This document shows, in pieces, positions 35,576 to 44,828 of a stretch of 64,000 nt of DNA. The stretch comes from Mesorhizobium hawassense (GTDB lineage: Bacteria > Pseudomonadota > Alphaproteobacteria > Rhizobiales > Rhizobiaceae): contig NZ_QMBP01000006.1 in NCBI RefSeq assembly GCF_003289945.1, positions 124,001 to 188,000 on the forward strand, written 5' to 3'. The position numbers and the translations under genes were made by a program. The notes beneath the pieces are model-generated. The model was not told where the DNA came from. It was given only the letters and a program-made list of their open reading frames with translations, and did not search any database. The first letter of the stretch is position 1. Each line of letters opens with the position of its first letter.

Positions 35576-36277
35576 TCAGTTGGTGGCCGCGGCCAGGATC
35601 GGCCCGCCGCCCGGCGTCTGCACCAGCACCGCGGTGCTCAAGCCGCCGCCGGTCGCCGGCAGCGGCAGCGTCGTCGCCTGGCCGTTCCAGCTGCCCAGCT
35701 TTTCCAGCGCATGCACGACATTGGCATGCGGCAGCGTGCGTCCGGTGTTCTCGCCGCGCGCCACCGGCACCTCGACGACGCCTCGTGCGTAGCGCACCAG
35801 CCAGATATCGGCGCCGCCGCCCGGCGCCTTGCCGGCGCCGATGCTGAGCTTGCCGTTGCCGAGCGAAAGCTCCGGGCCTTGCGTCACGCCACCCTTGGCG
35901 ATCTGACTCTGGGCGATCAGGCCCTGGATCTCGCCTGGCCTGGCACCGACGGTATCCGCGCGGCCGTTCACCACCACCTGCGGCGTGAACGGCCCGTCAT
36001 GGCCGAGCGGCGGCTCGTAGGTCACCTGGCGGTCGGTGAACTCCTTGCGCCCAAAAGTGTCCTTCCAGCCGAGATAGTCCCAGTAGGTGACGTTGAACGA
36101 CAGCGCCAGCACGCCCGGCTGGTCCTTGACCTTGATCAGGTTGGCATTGGCCGGCGGGCAGGAGGAGCAGCCCTGGCTGGTGAACAGCTCGACCACGGTG
36201 AGCGGCTGTGCCGTCGCAGCGCCCATCATTGCGGCAAGCATCGCGCCGGCCAGCAGGCTTTTCATCAATCCAGTCAT
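35576..36277 (-). CDS. DUF1223 secreted thioredoxin-like protein
   Basis: Exported protein of 233 residues with signal peptide MTGLMKSLLAGAMLAAMMGA and the DUF1223 opening VVELFTSQGCSSCPPANANL, where a CxxC lies in a thioredoxin-like site. VTYWDYLGWKDTFGRKEFTD is the next family signature. Its role is unknown. The ATG at 36277 follows CGGAGACTGC; one ATG lies 9 codons upstream without a ribosome site. Confidence 0.9.
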   Translation of the reverse strand: MTGLMKSLLAGAMLAAMMGAATAQPLTVVELFTSQGCSSCPPANANLIKVKDQPGVLALSFNVTYWDYLGWKDTFGRKEFTDRQVTYEPPLGHDGPFTPQVVVNGRADTVGARPGEIQGLIAQSQIAKGGVTQGPELSLGNGKLSIGAGKAPGGGADIWLVRYARGVVEVPVARGENTGRTLPHANVVHALEKLGSWNGQATTLPLPATGGGLSTAVLVQTPGGGPILAAATN

Positions 36278-36387
36278 GGGAAGCAGTCTCCGTAGCGGGG
36301 TCATGCTCCCATTTCGCTGGGGCGAAGGGCTTCGTTACAAGCTCACCGGTTTGTGATTGCGGAGATTGGCGAAGGCCGAGGCGACGT

Positions 36388-36592
36388 CCAATCTCCCCCC
36401 TTGTGGGGGAGATGTCCGGCAGGACAGAGGGGGGGTGCCGTGGAGCGCCAGCCTTTGGAGAGGCCACGGTGCAATCAGTACGCGGATGGCCTGCCGTCTT
36501 TCTGTGGTCCGCTACCTGGCCAAGTCGGCGGGACAGCGCCCCCCTCTGGCCTGCCGGCCATCTCCCCCACGAGGGGGGAGATCGGCTGTCAC
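36388..36592. repeat. Intergenic palindromic repeat (family A, full inverted pair)
   Basis: A left arm, AATCTCCCCCCTTGTGGGGG with AGATGTCCGGCAGGACAGAG, and a right arm, CCCCTCTGGCCTGCCGGCCA with TCTCCCCCACGAGGGGGGAG, face each other across about 110 bases. The right arm runs up to the end of the TadG-like gene. Confidence 0.75.
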
Positions 36593-37692
36593 TGCGTCAG
36601 CACCGTCGTCGACGGGCGCTGGTTGTAATCGCATTTGCCGGTGGTGGTATAGAAGAAGTCGGCGTTGCTGACATCGGCGGGCACCGGGTTGCCGCCGTCT
36701 TCCCAGGCCTGGTAGCCGGCCTGGCCGCAGGGCACCGCGGTGAAGATGTTGACGGTCTGGCCGGTCGCCACCTCCGGCATGTTGCCGGCGCTGGCGCCGA
36801 TATAGAGCCGGTTCGAGGTGGCGGGATCGTCCGACCGCAGCGTCGTCGGACTGCCCGAAGGCACCTTCATCTCCAGATAGAGCTTGTCCATCTGGCTGAC
36901 GTCGATCACCGCGCCGGCGCCATTGGCGGGGTAGAAGGTGTCGGCGCAGGTCGTCACATATCTCTTGCCGTTGCTGTCGGTTTGGGTGATCGCCCCGGTG
37001 GGCAGGCTGTTGAAGTTCTTCACCGTCTTGGTCGTGCAGTCCTGTTGCTGGACCACCGTGCTGGTAGAGCCGTTGATGGTGCTCACCGTGGTCGTGCCGT
37101 AGCCCTTCGGATCGCCGTAGCCGTTATAGGCATAGCTGATCGTCATCAGCGGCTTTGCCACCGTGTCGCCGAACTTGGTGCCGTAGAGCGTCATGGTTTT
37201 GTTCCAGTAGCCGGACACCTTCGTCACTCTGAAGGTGGACTGCACCAGCGCCGGGGTCTTGCGCACCGAGGAGCCGACGCCGACCTGCACGTTGTCGATG
37301 CGGGCGACCTGCATGAAGCTGGTCGGCATCGGGTAGCTTGCCGTGGCGGTGAAGGTCGCCGTGCCGTCGGCGGCGACGGTGACGCCGGTCAGCGTCGCCG
37401 TGCCCTGGCCGCTATTGGCCGCATAGGCCTGCTGCAGCGCCGTCTGGCGGTCGGACAGCGCTGTCGTGGTCGGCATCGTGGTGACCGAGATGATTGCGGC
37501 GTCTAGCGCGTTCTGCATGTCGCTGCGCGTCGTCACCGCCGAAGTGTAGTCGATAGAAAAGCCGATTGCCGCCACGATCGGGAGCGTCAGCAGCACCATC
37601 ATCGGCATCATCGAACCGTCGCGGCGCGCGAGGAATTGCCTGGCCGCGCCGGCCAAAGCGGCCGGGCTGAATTTTCGGGCGAAACTGGACAT
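36589..37692 (-). CDS. TadG-like pilus-assembly / TadE family protein
   Basis: Protein of 367 residues with the TadE/TadG N-terminal membrane segment MMPMMVLLTLPIVAAIGFSI followed by DYTSAVTTRSDMQNALDAA, the typical start of Flp-pilus-associated minor pilins. The rest is an exported, threonine/serine/glycine-rich domain with a few cysteines. The ATG at 37692 follows GAAGG; a GTG at 37719 lies upstream in frame. No other tad gene is near, so a pilus role is not certain. Confidence 0.82.
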   Translation of the reverse strand: MSSFARKFSPAALAGAARQFLARRDGSMMPMMVLLTLPIVAAIGFSIDYTSAVTTRSDMQNALDAAIISVTTMPTTTALSDRQTALQQAYAANSGQGTATLTGVTVAADGTATFTATASYPMPTSFMQVARIDNVQVGVGSSVRKTPALVQSTFRVTKVSGYWNKTMTLYGTKFGDTVAKPLMTISYAYNGYGDPKGYGTTTVSTINGSTSTVVQQQDCTTKTVKNFNSLPTGAITQTDSNGKRYVTTCADTFYPANGAGAVIDVSQMDKLYLEMKVPSGSPTTLRSDDPATSNRLYIGASAGNMPEVATGQTVNIFTAVPCGQAGYQAWEDGGNPVPADVSNADFFYTTTGKCDYNQRPSTTVLTQ

Positions 37693-37814
37693 TTTCGGGG
37701 CCTTCGTCGTCTCGGGCACTGAGCCGGTCTACCATCCGGAGGCGAAGCATCCGCTAAAGCGGTGCATTAATGTTTAAGCGCATTTGAATATTTCGTGAGG
37801 GACGCGTGATGGGG

Positions 37815-37996
37815 GTCTTTTGCCTTCTCCCCGTTCACGGGGAGAAGGTGGATCGGCGCGACAGCGCCGAGACGGATGAGGGGTAAGTCAGCTCGACAAC
37901 GATCATCCATCGAGGCGGGCAGCCATCTACCTATCCGCGTCGGCGTCGCCCCTCATCCGCCCTTCGGGCACCTTCTCCCCGTGAACGGGGCGAAGG
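37815..37996. repeat. Intergenic palindromic repeat (family B)
   Basis: CCTTCTCCCCGTTCACGGGG with AGAAGGTGGATCGGCGCGAC and, inverted, CCTCATCCGCCCTTCGGGCA with CCTTCTCCCCGTGAACGGGG. The pair fills most of the gap between the TadG-like gene and lepA. Confidence 0.75.
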
Positions 37997-38047
37997 AAAA
38001 AGGCGCCCGGCTTGCCCGCACCCCTTGCCCCTGCTAAAGCGCGCCGC

Positions 38048-39853
38048 ATGACGACGCCCCTCGACCACATCCGCAATTTCTCCATCGTCGCCCATATCGA
38101 CCATGGCAAATCCACGCTTGCCGACCGGCTGATCCAGCTCACCGGCGCGCTGGAGGAGCGCGACATGAAGGAGCAGGTGCTGGACTCGATGGATATCGAG
38201 CGCGAGCGCGGCATCACCATCAAGGCCCAGACCGTGAGGCTGAACTACCGCGCCAGAAACGGCGAGGATTATGTGCTGAACCTCATCGACACCCCCGGCC
38301 ATGTCGACTTCGCCTATGAAGTGTCGCGCTCGCTGGCCGCCTGCGAAGGCTCGCTGCTGGTGGTCGACGCCTCCCAGGGCGTCGAGGCGCAGACGCTGGC
38401 CAATGTCTACCAGGCCATCGACAACAACCACGAGATCGTCGTGGTGCTGAACAAGGTCGACCTGCCGGCGGCCGAGCCCGAGCGCATCCGCGAGCAGGTC
38501 GAGGAGGTGATCGGCCTCGACGCCTCCAACGCGGTGATGATCTCGGCCAAGACCGGGCAGGGCGTGCCGGACGTGCTGGAGGCGATCGTCCACCAGCTGC
38601 CGCCGCCGCGCGAGGGCGACATTACTGCTCCGCTGAAGGCCATGCTGGTCGACAGCTGGTACGACGCCTATCTCGGCGTCATCGTGCTGGTGCGCATCAT
38701 CGACGGCGTGCTGAAGAAGGGCCAGACCATCCGCATGATGGGCACCGGCGCGAAATATCTCGTCGAGCGCACCGGCGTGTTCAAGCCAGCCCGCGTCAAT
38801 GTCGACGAGCTCGGCCCCGGCGAGTTCGGCTTCTTCACCGGCTCGATCAAGGAAGTGGCCGACACCCGCGTCGGCGACACCATCACCGAGGACCGCCGCC
38901 AGACGGCCAAGGCGCTGCCCGGCTTCAAGCCGGCGCAGCCGGTGGTGTTCTGCGGCCTGTTCCCGGTCGACGCCGCCGATTTCGAGGATCTGCGCGCCGC
39001 CGTCGGCAAGCTGCGCCTCAACGACGCGTCCTTCTCCTATGAAATGGAAACCTCCGCCGCGCTCGGCTTCGGCTATCGCTGCGGCTTCCTCGGCTTGCTT
39101 CATTTGGAGATCATCCAGGAGCGGCTGGAGCGCGAGTTCAACCTCGACCTCATCGCCACGGCGCCCTCCGTCGTCTACCGGCTGCTGTTGAATGACGGCA
39201 CGGTGAAGGAGCTGCACAACCCGGCCGACATGCCCGACGTGGTCAAGATCTCCGCCATCGAGGAGCCGTGGATCCGCGCCACCATCCTGACACCCGACGA
39301 CTATCTCGGCGGTATTCTAAAACTCTGCCAGGACAGGCGCGGCATCCAGGCCGATCTCTCCTATGTCGGCAAGCGCGCCATGCTCACCTACGACCTGCCG
39401 CTCAACGAGGTCGTGTTCGATTTCTACGACCGGCTGAAGTCGATCTCCAAGGGCTACGCCTCCTTCGACTATCATTTGACCGACTACCGCGAGGGCGACC
39501 TGGTCAAGATGTCGATCCTGGTCAATGAGGAGCCGGTCGACGCTTTGTCCATGCTGGTGCACCGCACCGCCGCCGAAAAGCGCGGCCGCGCCATGTGCGA
39601 GAAGCTGAAGGAGCTGATCCCGCACCACCTGTTCAAGATCCCGATCCAGGCCGCCATCGGCGGCAAGGTCATCGCCCGCGAAACCATCTCGGCGCTGCGG
39701 AAAGACGTCACCGCCAAATGTTACGGCGGCGACGTGACCCGCAAGCGCAAGCTGCTCGACAAGCAGAAAGAGGGCAAGAAGCGGATGCGCCAGTTCGGCA
39801 AGGTGGATATTCCGCAGGAGGCGTTTATCCAGGCGCTGAAGATGGGGGACTAA
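38048..39853 (+). CDS. lepA: Elongation factor 4 (LepA)
   Basis: Ribosomal back-translocation GTPase of 601 residues. The G domain has [14 protein letters not shown] (G1), [10 protein letters not shown] (G2), DTPGHVDF (G3), NKVDLP (G4) and SAKTGQG (G5). The LepA-specific C-terminus ends [14 protein letters not shown]. The length is as expected, about 600. The ATG at 38048 is chosen because the family N-terminus [20 protein letters not shown] begins there. Confidence 0.98.
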   Translation: MTTPLDHIRNFSIVAHIDHGKSTLADRLIQLTGALEERDMKEQVLDSMDIERERGITIKAQTVRLNYRARNGEDYVLNLIDTPGHVDFAYEVSRSLAACEGSLLVVDASQGVEAQTLANVYQAIDNNHEIVVVLNKVDLPAAEPERIREQVEEVIGLDASNAVMISAKTGQGVPDVLEAIVHQLPPPREGDITAPLKAMLVDSWYDAYLGVIVLVRIIDGVLKKGQTIRMMGTGAKYLVERTGVFKPARVNVDELGPGEFGFFTGSIKEVADTRVGDTITEDRRQTAKALPGFKPAQPVVFCGLFPVDAADFEDLRAAVGKLRLNDASFSYEMETSAALGFGYRCGFLGLLHLEIIQERLEREFNLDLIATAPSVVYRLLLNDGTVKELHNPADMPDVVKISAIEEPWIRATILTPDDYLGGILKLCQDRRGIQADLSYVGKRAMLTYDLPLNEVVFDFYDRLKSISKGYASFDYHLTDYREGDLVKMSILVNEEPVDALSMLVHRTAAEKRGRAMCEKLKELIPHHLFKIPIQAAIGGKVIARETISALRKDVTAKCYGGDVTRKRKLLDKQKEGKKRMRQFGKVDIPQEAFIQALKMGD

Positions 39854-39858
39854 GCGGT

Positions 39859-39945
39859 CCGGCCTTTTGGCCGGGCGCATCGACCCGGTGGGTCGATGCG
39901 AGCGCAAGTCCGGGTGGGAGCTGCCGCAGGCAGCGGGTCCCGCCC
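39859..39945 (+). terminator. Cluster of hairpins downstream of lepA
   Basis: Three perfect short hairpins follow the lepA stop: CCGGCC-TTTT-GGCCGG (39859-39874), GCATCGACCC-GGT-GGGTCGATGC (39877-39899), and GCTGC-CGCAG-GCAGC at about 39920. None has a clear U tract, so termination is likely only for the group. The rest of the 376-base gap to the reverse transcriptase gene is AT-richer and has a further inverted repeat near the start codon. Confidence 0.5.
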
Positions 39946-40185
39946 CGGGGGGGGCGGCAGTGCGGTGACCCTATTGGCGCGCGCAGCGAGCCAAGCAATC
40001 GATCCACTAAATCGATGGCGACATTCTACGCCGAGCGCGAGGAACTTTCAGATCGGCACTATCTGCGATACTTTTAAGATAGGCGCCGCTTTGGTGCGCT
40101 CGAGGCAAATCGGTATGGGTGTTTACTCGGAACCCCAAGCCTACGGCGCACCTCTTCCGTAGCTGAACCTAAGTCTGTCGAATAC

Positions 40186-40210
40186 GATTGGAGTACGAAT
40201 CATTCCAATC
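40186..40210. repeat. Inverted repeat upstream of the reverse transcriptase gene
   Basis: GATTGGA and TCCAATC pair around 11 bases, 21 bases upstream of the GTG start. It could be an operator or part of a structured leader RNA; nothing in the sequence decides. Confidence 0.35.
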
Positions 40211-40230
40211 TAGCCGATGAGCCTTTTGCT

Positions 40231-42021
40231 GTGAGTCAAAAATCGCCGAAATTTTTTCTGCGTGAAAAGGTTATCGCGCAGATCGTCAACTACGAAAGCC
40301 TTAGAAAAACCTGGAAGAAAAAAACTCACACGGACTTCCGAAACTTCTTCTTGCCGGACCCCATCGATCACCTGGACGTCAATATCCAGATTGATGACAT
40401 CTGCAAGAGAATTGTCAGCAAGATTAAGTCAGGCGAGTACTCGGTCTCTGGAACGAAAAGGTATCTTGTGGAGAAATCCAAAGGCCTTTGCAGGCAGATG
40501 ACACTTCCATCTATCGAGGACGCGTTGACGCTTCAGTGCCTCGCCGACGCATTTTGGAATGAGATCAAATCCAAAAGTCCATCCAAGAACGCCTTTTTTG
40601 AACCCAAGGACCACACATTTTCCAAGACTCTTGATGATATACCTGAGTACGGATCAATAAAAGCGTGGCTAGATTTTCAGAAGAAGATTATAGGGTTTTC
40701 GAAAAAGAATGATTTCATCGTCATCGCGGACATAGCAAATTACTATGACTTCATAGACTTTTCACATCTCCGAAATGTGATTGTTTCAACTGTAACAATT
40801 CGAGAACCGGTAATAGATTTTCTCATGTACATGCTTTCGGGCATGTGTTGGAAGCCGGACTATATGCCGACGCGTGATGTGGGCATGCCTCAGATCGATA
40901 TCGATGCCCCACGGTTGCTCGCACACTGTTTCCTATTCGAGCTGGACGCGGTAGTTGAGGACATGCAGTTCGCCAATTATGCGCGCTTCATGGATGACAT
41001 AGATGCCGGCGTTGACAACATTGCTGAGGCGAAAAAGATTATTAAATCCATAGATCTAACGCTTCAGACCCGTCAATTACGGCTCAATGCTGGAAAAACG
41101 CGCATTCTGACATACCGCGAAGCCTGGAAGCATTTTAAGGTGTTGGAGAACGCCATTTTGGATCTCTTTCAGAAGAAGTATATAGAGAAGGATTTACAAC
41201 TTGCGGCACAGCGTTTGCCCAGCCTTGTACTGAAGTGGCATAAGCGGAGGGCGTTCGACGACGGAAACGGAGAAAAGATTTTAAAGCGAGTCATTACGTT
41301 CGCGATAAAGAGTGGTGCGAATCTTGACCGAGAATTTATTTACGACGCAATTCGTTTGAGGCCAAACATTAGAACGTCCGCATTTCGATACCTGTCTCAT
41401 GAGGGCTTCAGCGTCAAGGATTTGGTTCGCATAAATGACATTATCAAGAGTGGACACGTTTGTGACGACAGCTTTGTAATGGAGTATGCCAAGGCAATTT
41501 GCGTGGGGAAGGTAATGGTAGGAAACGAATTTACCAAGATGATGTTAAAGACGATCGAGTTATTTGAAACGGAAGGATTTTATGGCCTATATGCTGCGTT
41601 GATTATCCTATACCGCTTTGCTAAAGCGAAAGAAATAATTCAATTTTTGAAGAAGCATGAAGACTCTTGGCGCCACGACGACCATCTCGGACGCGTCGTG
41701 GGTGGGTTCGCTCCTATCGCAAGGCGCGACGGGGAATACACCGAATTTAGCAATGTCGTGTTGAAATCGATGAACAGGGGAGCCAAGTCGGTTCAAGATT
41801 TTCACTATCGAGTTAGAACGGACGTTAGCTTTTTGTCTCCAATAATTGGGAAAGTCTCGTCGTTGGATAAGAGTTTTCCCTGCGGAATTCGGCTCGGTAA
41901 GTGGCTTGTTCTGCACAGCATTCTCCAGAACGAGGGATTGCCGGAGTCTAAGAAGGCAAAGATAAAATCGGTTTTTAAGGGGTTGAAAGATCAACCTCAC
42001 TTCACGGTTGCGGGCCTTTGA
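40231..42021 (+). CDS. Reverse transcriptase of the UG/DRT (defence-associated) kind
   Basis: RNA-directed DNA polymerase of 596 residues. The RT palm motifs are visible: motif A IADIANYYDFID with Asp167, motif B GMPQIDIDAPRLLAH (218-232), motif C FMDD with Asp255-Asp256, and motif D LNAGKT (285-290). An N-terminal KSKGLCRQMTLPSIEDALTL (82-101) looks like the RT0/finger region. The C-terminal half (about 300-596) is all-helical with no nuclease or nitrilase motif. No group II intron, msr/msd retron or Cas1 context is seen. The gene is clearly AT-richer than its neighbours and has a GTG start with a weak ribosome site; it sits alone. I cannot assign it to a numbered DRT type. Confidence 0.88.
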   Translation: MSQKSPKFFLREKVIAQIVNYESLRKTWKKKTHTDFRNFFLPDPIDHLDVNIQIDDICKRIVSKIKSGEYSVSGTKRYLVEKSKGLCRQMTLPSIEDALTLQCLADAFWNEIKSKSPSKNAFFEPKDHTFSKTLDDIPEYGSIKAWLDFQKKIIGFSKKNDFIVIADIANYYDFIDFSHLRNVIVSTVTIREPVIDFLMYMLSGMCWKPDYMPTRDVGMPQIDIDAPRLLAHCFLFELDAVVEDMQFANYARFMDDIDAGVDNIAEAKKIIKSIDLTLQTRQLRLNAGKTRILTYREAWKHFKVLENAILDLFQKKYIEKDLQLAAQRLPSLVLKWHKRRAFDDGNGEKILKRVITFAIKSGANLDREFIYDAIRLRPNIRTSAFRYLSHEGFSVKDLVRINDIIKSGHVCDDSFVMEYAKAICVGKVMVGNEFTKMMLKTIELFETEGFYGLYAALIILYRFAKAKEIIQFLKKHEDSWRHDDHLGRVVGGFAPIARRDGEYTEFSNVVLKSMNRGAKSVQDFHYRVRTDVSFLSPIIGKVSSLDKSFPCGIRLGKWLVLHSILQNEGLPESKKAKIKSVFKGLKDQPHFTVAGL

Positions 42022-42135
42022 GTTGATCGTCCGGATGGGGCTGCTCCTCTACACGAGCTCACGAGCAAGCCCCTTCCCACCTTCACCATCCCCTCACCTC
42101 GTTGTATCCTCTCCTCAGGCTTGGGGACCCATCAC

Positions 42136-42648
42136 ATGCGCTCCACCTCGGACACCGTCGCCGCGATCGGCCTCGCCATCGGCGGCGCTTTGGGCATGGC
42201 GGGCACTTTCGTTGCCAGCGACGCGCTGCGCGAGACGCTGTGGACCATCGACGGCGTCGGCATCGTCGTCGCGGCGGCACTCCTCACCATGAAATATCAG
42301 CGGCTGGGCAATGACCTCGTCGCGGCCGGCTTCCTCACTTTCCTCGCCGGCGAAAGCCTGCTTCTGGCCGGCAATGCAGCGGGACTGCAGGCGAGCGTGC
42401 CTTCCTATGCCGGCGGCATTGCGCTCTGGGCGGCGGGGCTGGTCATGGTCAGCGCGCCAAACACCTTCGCGCTCTGGATGCGGCTCACCGCTTTCGTCTC
42501 GGCTGTGCTCTTCACCGTCTCGGCGGCGATGATCCTGTGGGGCGCTCCGCTCCTGCCCACCTCCGCGCCGCTGCCGGCGCTCGGCTATCCGTTCCTGGTG
42601 CTCACCTTCATAGGCTGGATCTGGACGCTGATGAAGCCGGAGCGGTAA
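42136..42648 (+). CDS. Hypothetical membrane protein
   Basis: Membrane protein of 170 residues with about five hydrophobic helices, for example VAAIGLAIGGALGMAGTFVA, LVAAGFLTFLAGESLLLAG and YPFLVLTFIGWIWTLM. No family recognised. The ATG at 42136 is preferred to the upstream in-frame GTG/ATG region because the first helix starts soon after. Confidence 0.75.
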   Translation: MRSTSDTVAAIGLAIGGALGMAGTFVASDALRETLWTIDGVGIVVAAALLTMKYQRLGNDLVAAGFLTFLAGESLLLAGNAAGLQASVPSYAGGIALWAAGLVMVSAPNTFALWMRLTAFVSAVLFTVSAAMILWGAPLLPTSAPLPALGYPFLVLTFIGWIWTLMKPER

Positions 42649-42683
42649 GGATAGGCGCGATCGTTCGCGGCTTGGGGGTCAGC

Positions 42684-43385
42684 TTGCGCAAATTGTCGTT
42701 CGTCAGTCTTTGCCTCGACTTCGTTTGGGTGAATGCAGCCGTCGTACTCGTCGACCGGCTGTTCCCGGGAATTGCCGAGACCGTGCTCGGACAGCCGGCA
42801 TCCTGGGCGGCGCGGCAAACCCTCTCGTTGGTGCTGCTGGCCGCCATGCGGGGGGCAAACGCCTCGATCGGCGAATGGCTGCTTGGCTATGCGCGGACCG
42901 AGCAGCCCGGCCGGCGCCAATGGGCCAATCTTTTGCTCGGCACGCTCGGCTTCGCGTCCGGCATCTGGTACCTGCTGCGCTTGACCGAGCCCGGCGATGC
43001 CACGCCGTTCCTGTTCATGGTCGAGGACACGCCGCTGAAGCTCGCGGCGGTGGCGATCTTCAGCGCCTGCTACAGCTGGTGCGGCGCGATGCTGCTGCGC
43101 TTCGAGCCGAGGGCGAAATTCTACAACGTCCTGCTGTTCGTCTCGATACTCCCGTTGACCGCGATCAACGTCATCTTCTCCCGCGATGCGATGGTCGCCA
43201 CCATGGTGGCGCGCGCCGCCAGCCAGGGCCAATCCTTCCCGGTGGAAAAGGCCGAGGTCTATATAAGGGTGTCGCTCTACTTCACCGTCCTGCTGGTCGC
43301 GATCATGCTGGCGCTGCTCTATTTCTGTCGCGAACGGCCCGCTGCCGAAAAGCCGCTCGAAGGCGCGCAAGGCGGCAGCGCGTAG
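42684..43385 (+). CDS. Hypothetical multi-pass membrane protein
   Basis: About 233 residues with five or six hydrophobic segments (LSFVSLCLDFVWVNAAVVLV, ANLLLGTLGFASGIWYLL, LLFVSILPLTAINVIFS, VSLYFTVLLVAIMLALLYF). No ATG lies at the N-terminal side of the coding region; a TTG at 42684 after GGGGGTCAGC is proposed, so the start is uncertain. No domain recognised; the polar middle (EDTPLKLAAVAIFSACYSWC) contains two cysteines. Confidence 0.65.
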   Translation: MRKLSFVSLCLDFVWVNAAVVLVDRLFPGIAETVLGQPASWAARQTLSLVLLAAMRGANASIGEWLLGYARTEQPGRRQWANLLLGTLGFASGIWYLLRLTEPGDATPFLFMVEDTPLKLAAVAIFSACYSWCGAMLLRFEPRAKFYNVLLFVSILPLTAINVIFSRDAMVATMVARAASQGQSFPVEKAEVYIRVSLYFTVLLVAIMLALLYFCRERPAAEKPLEGAQGGSA

Positions 43386-43425
43386 CCCTCTCGACTCCAA
43401 CCGTTTCCGGGCTCAATCTCGTCCG

Positions 43426-43935
43426 ATGGCCGCGCCGCTGGAACTCCGCAACAGCCCGTCGGGAAAGATCTTGCCCGCCGTTGGGCCGTTCCTGATCGGC
43501 GGCATTTTCGGCTTCGGCGCGCTGCAGGGCGTGGCTGCGGGGGCGAACAGCGGGCATGTGCTGTGGATCGCGCTGCTCGGCGCCGCCTGCCTGGGGCTCG
43601 GTGCTTTCATCGCGCGCGGCGCCTTCGACACCTCGGTCAAGGTGATCCTGGACAGCCAAGGCTTCCGCGATCGCCGCGCCGGCGACGTGCTGGTGCCGTG
43701 GCGCAAGGTGAAAAGCGTGCGCCTCGCCGCCGGCGGCAAGGGCGCGGCGATGCTCAATTTCGAGCTCACCGAGGAGCCGCCCGACGAGATCAGATACGCA
43801 GCCGCCAACGCCTTCGGCCTGATGCCCTTCGGCAGGACCACCGTGCACATGGAAATCTCCTCGCTCGACGCGCGGGGACAGGACCTGGTCGATGCGGTGA
43901 AGACATTCGCGCCGCATGTGGTGGTGCGGCGCTGA
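43426..43935 (+). CDS. Hypothetical membrane protein with PH-like C-terminus
   Basis: Protein of 169 residues with two N-terminal membrane helices (AVGPFLIGGIFGFGALQGVA, VLWIALLGAACLGLGAFIA) and a beta-rich soluble C-terminus (VKVILDSQGFRDRRAGDVLV then PWRKVKSVRL) that resembles bacterial pleckstrin-like membrane proteins. The function is unknown. GTCCG precedes the ATG weakly. Confidence 0.72.
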   Translation: MAAPLELRNSPSGKILPAVGPFLIGGIFGFGALQGVAAGANSGHVLWIALLGAACLGLGAFIARGAFDTSVKVILDSQGFRDRRAGDVLVPWRKVKSVRLAAGGKGAAMLNFELTEEPPDEIRYAAANAFGLMPFGRTTVHMEISSLDARGQDLVDAVKTFAPHVVVRR

Positions 43936-43937
43936 CT

Positions 43938-44132
43938 TTCCCCTTCTCCCCCCTGTGGGAGAAGGTGGCCGCGAAGCGGCCGGATGAGGGGTGTTCCAGC
44001 GGAGTGAGGCGTCGGCGATGCACACGTTTGTGGCGAACGCCGTGGCCAAGCTGGAGCACCCCTCATCCGTCTCGGCGCTGCGCGCCGAGCCACCTTCCCC
44101 CACAAGGGGGGAAGGGGAGGTCGCGCCTCGCG
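43938..44132. repeat. Intergenic palindromic repeat (family B)
   Basis: Left arm CCTTCTCCCCCCTGTGGGAG with AAGGTGGCCGCGAAGCGGCC and GGATGAGGGG, right arm CCCTCATCCGTCTCGGCGCT with GCGCGCCGAGCCACCTTCCC, around about 70 bases. Near-identical copies follow at 44.5 and 45.2-45.8 kb. Confidence 0.78.
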
Positions 44133-44166
44133 CCCACCCGTGCTCTACTCCCCCGGGGACATCACC

Positions 44167-44514
44167 ATGATTCGCGCTCTGCTCGCCGCCCTTCTCCTCA
44201 CCTCGCCGGCCTTCGCCGCCGACATGTCGGTGTTCGTGCGCAACAAGCGCTCGGACGGCGTGGCGCTGGAGCTGTTCAGCCGCGACAGCGGAAAGGTCTG
44301 GCCGGGCGACGGCAAGGTCTACCTCATCCGCCCGAAGGCGCGGAAATCCGTGCCGATCTCCTGCGACAATGGCGAACGCATCTGCTGGGGCGCCTGGGTC
44401 GTCGGCGACGACCAGGTCTCGGCCGGCGTCGGCCCCGACAACGACCAGCCCTGCGACACCTGCTGCTTCATCTGCACCGAGCATTCCACCGAAACGGTGG
44501 ATCTGGCGGAGTAG
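44167..44514 (+). CDS. Secreted cysteine-rich protein, copy 1
   Basis: Protein of 115 residues with a signal peptide (MIRALLAALLLTSPAFAA, cleaved near residue 18) and a mature domain with six cysteines. SCDNGERICWGAWV and CDTCCFICTEHSTETVDL are shared in pattern with the next gene. It is probably periplasmic or extracellular and disulfide-bonded. No family known to me. It is flanked on both sides by palindromic repeats. Confidence 0.8.
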   Translation: MIRALLAALLLTSPAFAADMSVFVRNKRSDGVALELFSRDSGKVWPGDGKVYLIRPKARKSVPISCDNGERICWGAWVVGDDQVSAGVGPDNDQPCDTCCFICTEHSTETVDLAE

Positions 44515-44520
44515 CGCGGT

Positions 44521-44715
44521 CTTTCCCTTCTCCCCTTGTGGGAGAAGGTGGCCGCGAAGCGGCCGGATGAGGGGTGTTGGAAGGAATGAGGCGCCGGCGA
44601 TTGGGCTCGATGCACCGTTTGCGGCACACGCCCCTGCCAAGCTGGAGCACCCCTCATCCGTCTCGGCGCTTCGCGCCGAGCCACCTTCTCCCACAAGGGG
44701 AGAAGGGAAGGCTTC
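44521..44715. repeat. Intergenic palindromic repeat (family B)
   Basis: TCCCCTTGTGGGAGAAGGTG with GCCGCGAAGCGGCCGGATGA and, inverted, CATCCGTCTCGGCGCTTCGC with GAGCCACCTTCTCCCACAAG. It is nearly the same as the copy before the preceding gene. Confidence 0.78.
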
Positions 44716-44828
44716 ACCATTCCCCCAAATTCAGTCAGCTATTTTCCTCCCCACCCCTTGGCATCGTCCCGCGCCATGCCATCATCCCGTCATCGGCCGT
44801 GGGGGCCGATTCGACCTCGGGGGTTACC

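Noticed and set aside
40231..42021. Reverse transcriptase as a group II intron or retron
   Set aside because: No maturase X or HNH domain and no intron domain V/VI structure was noticed next to the gene; motif B differs from retrons and no effector gene adjoins.
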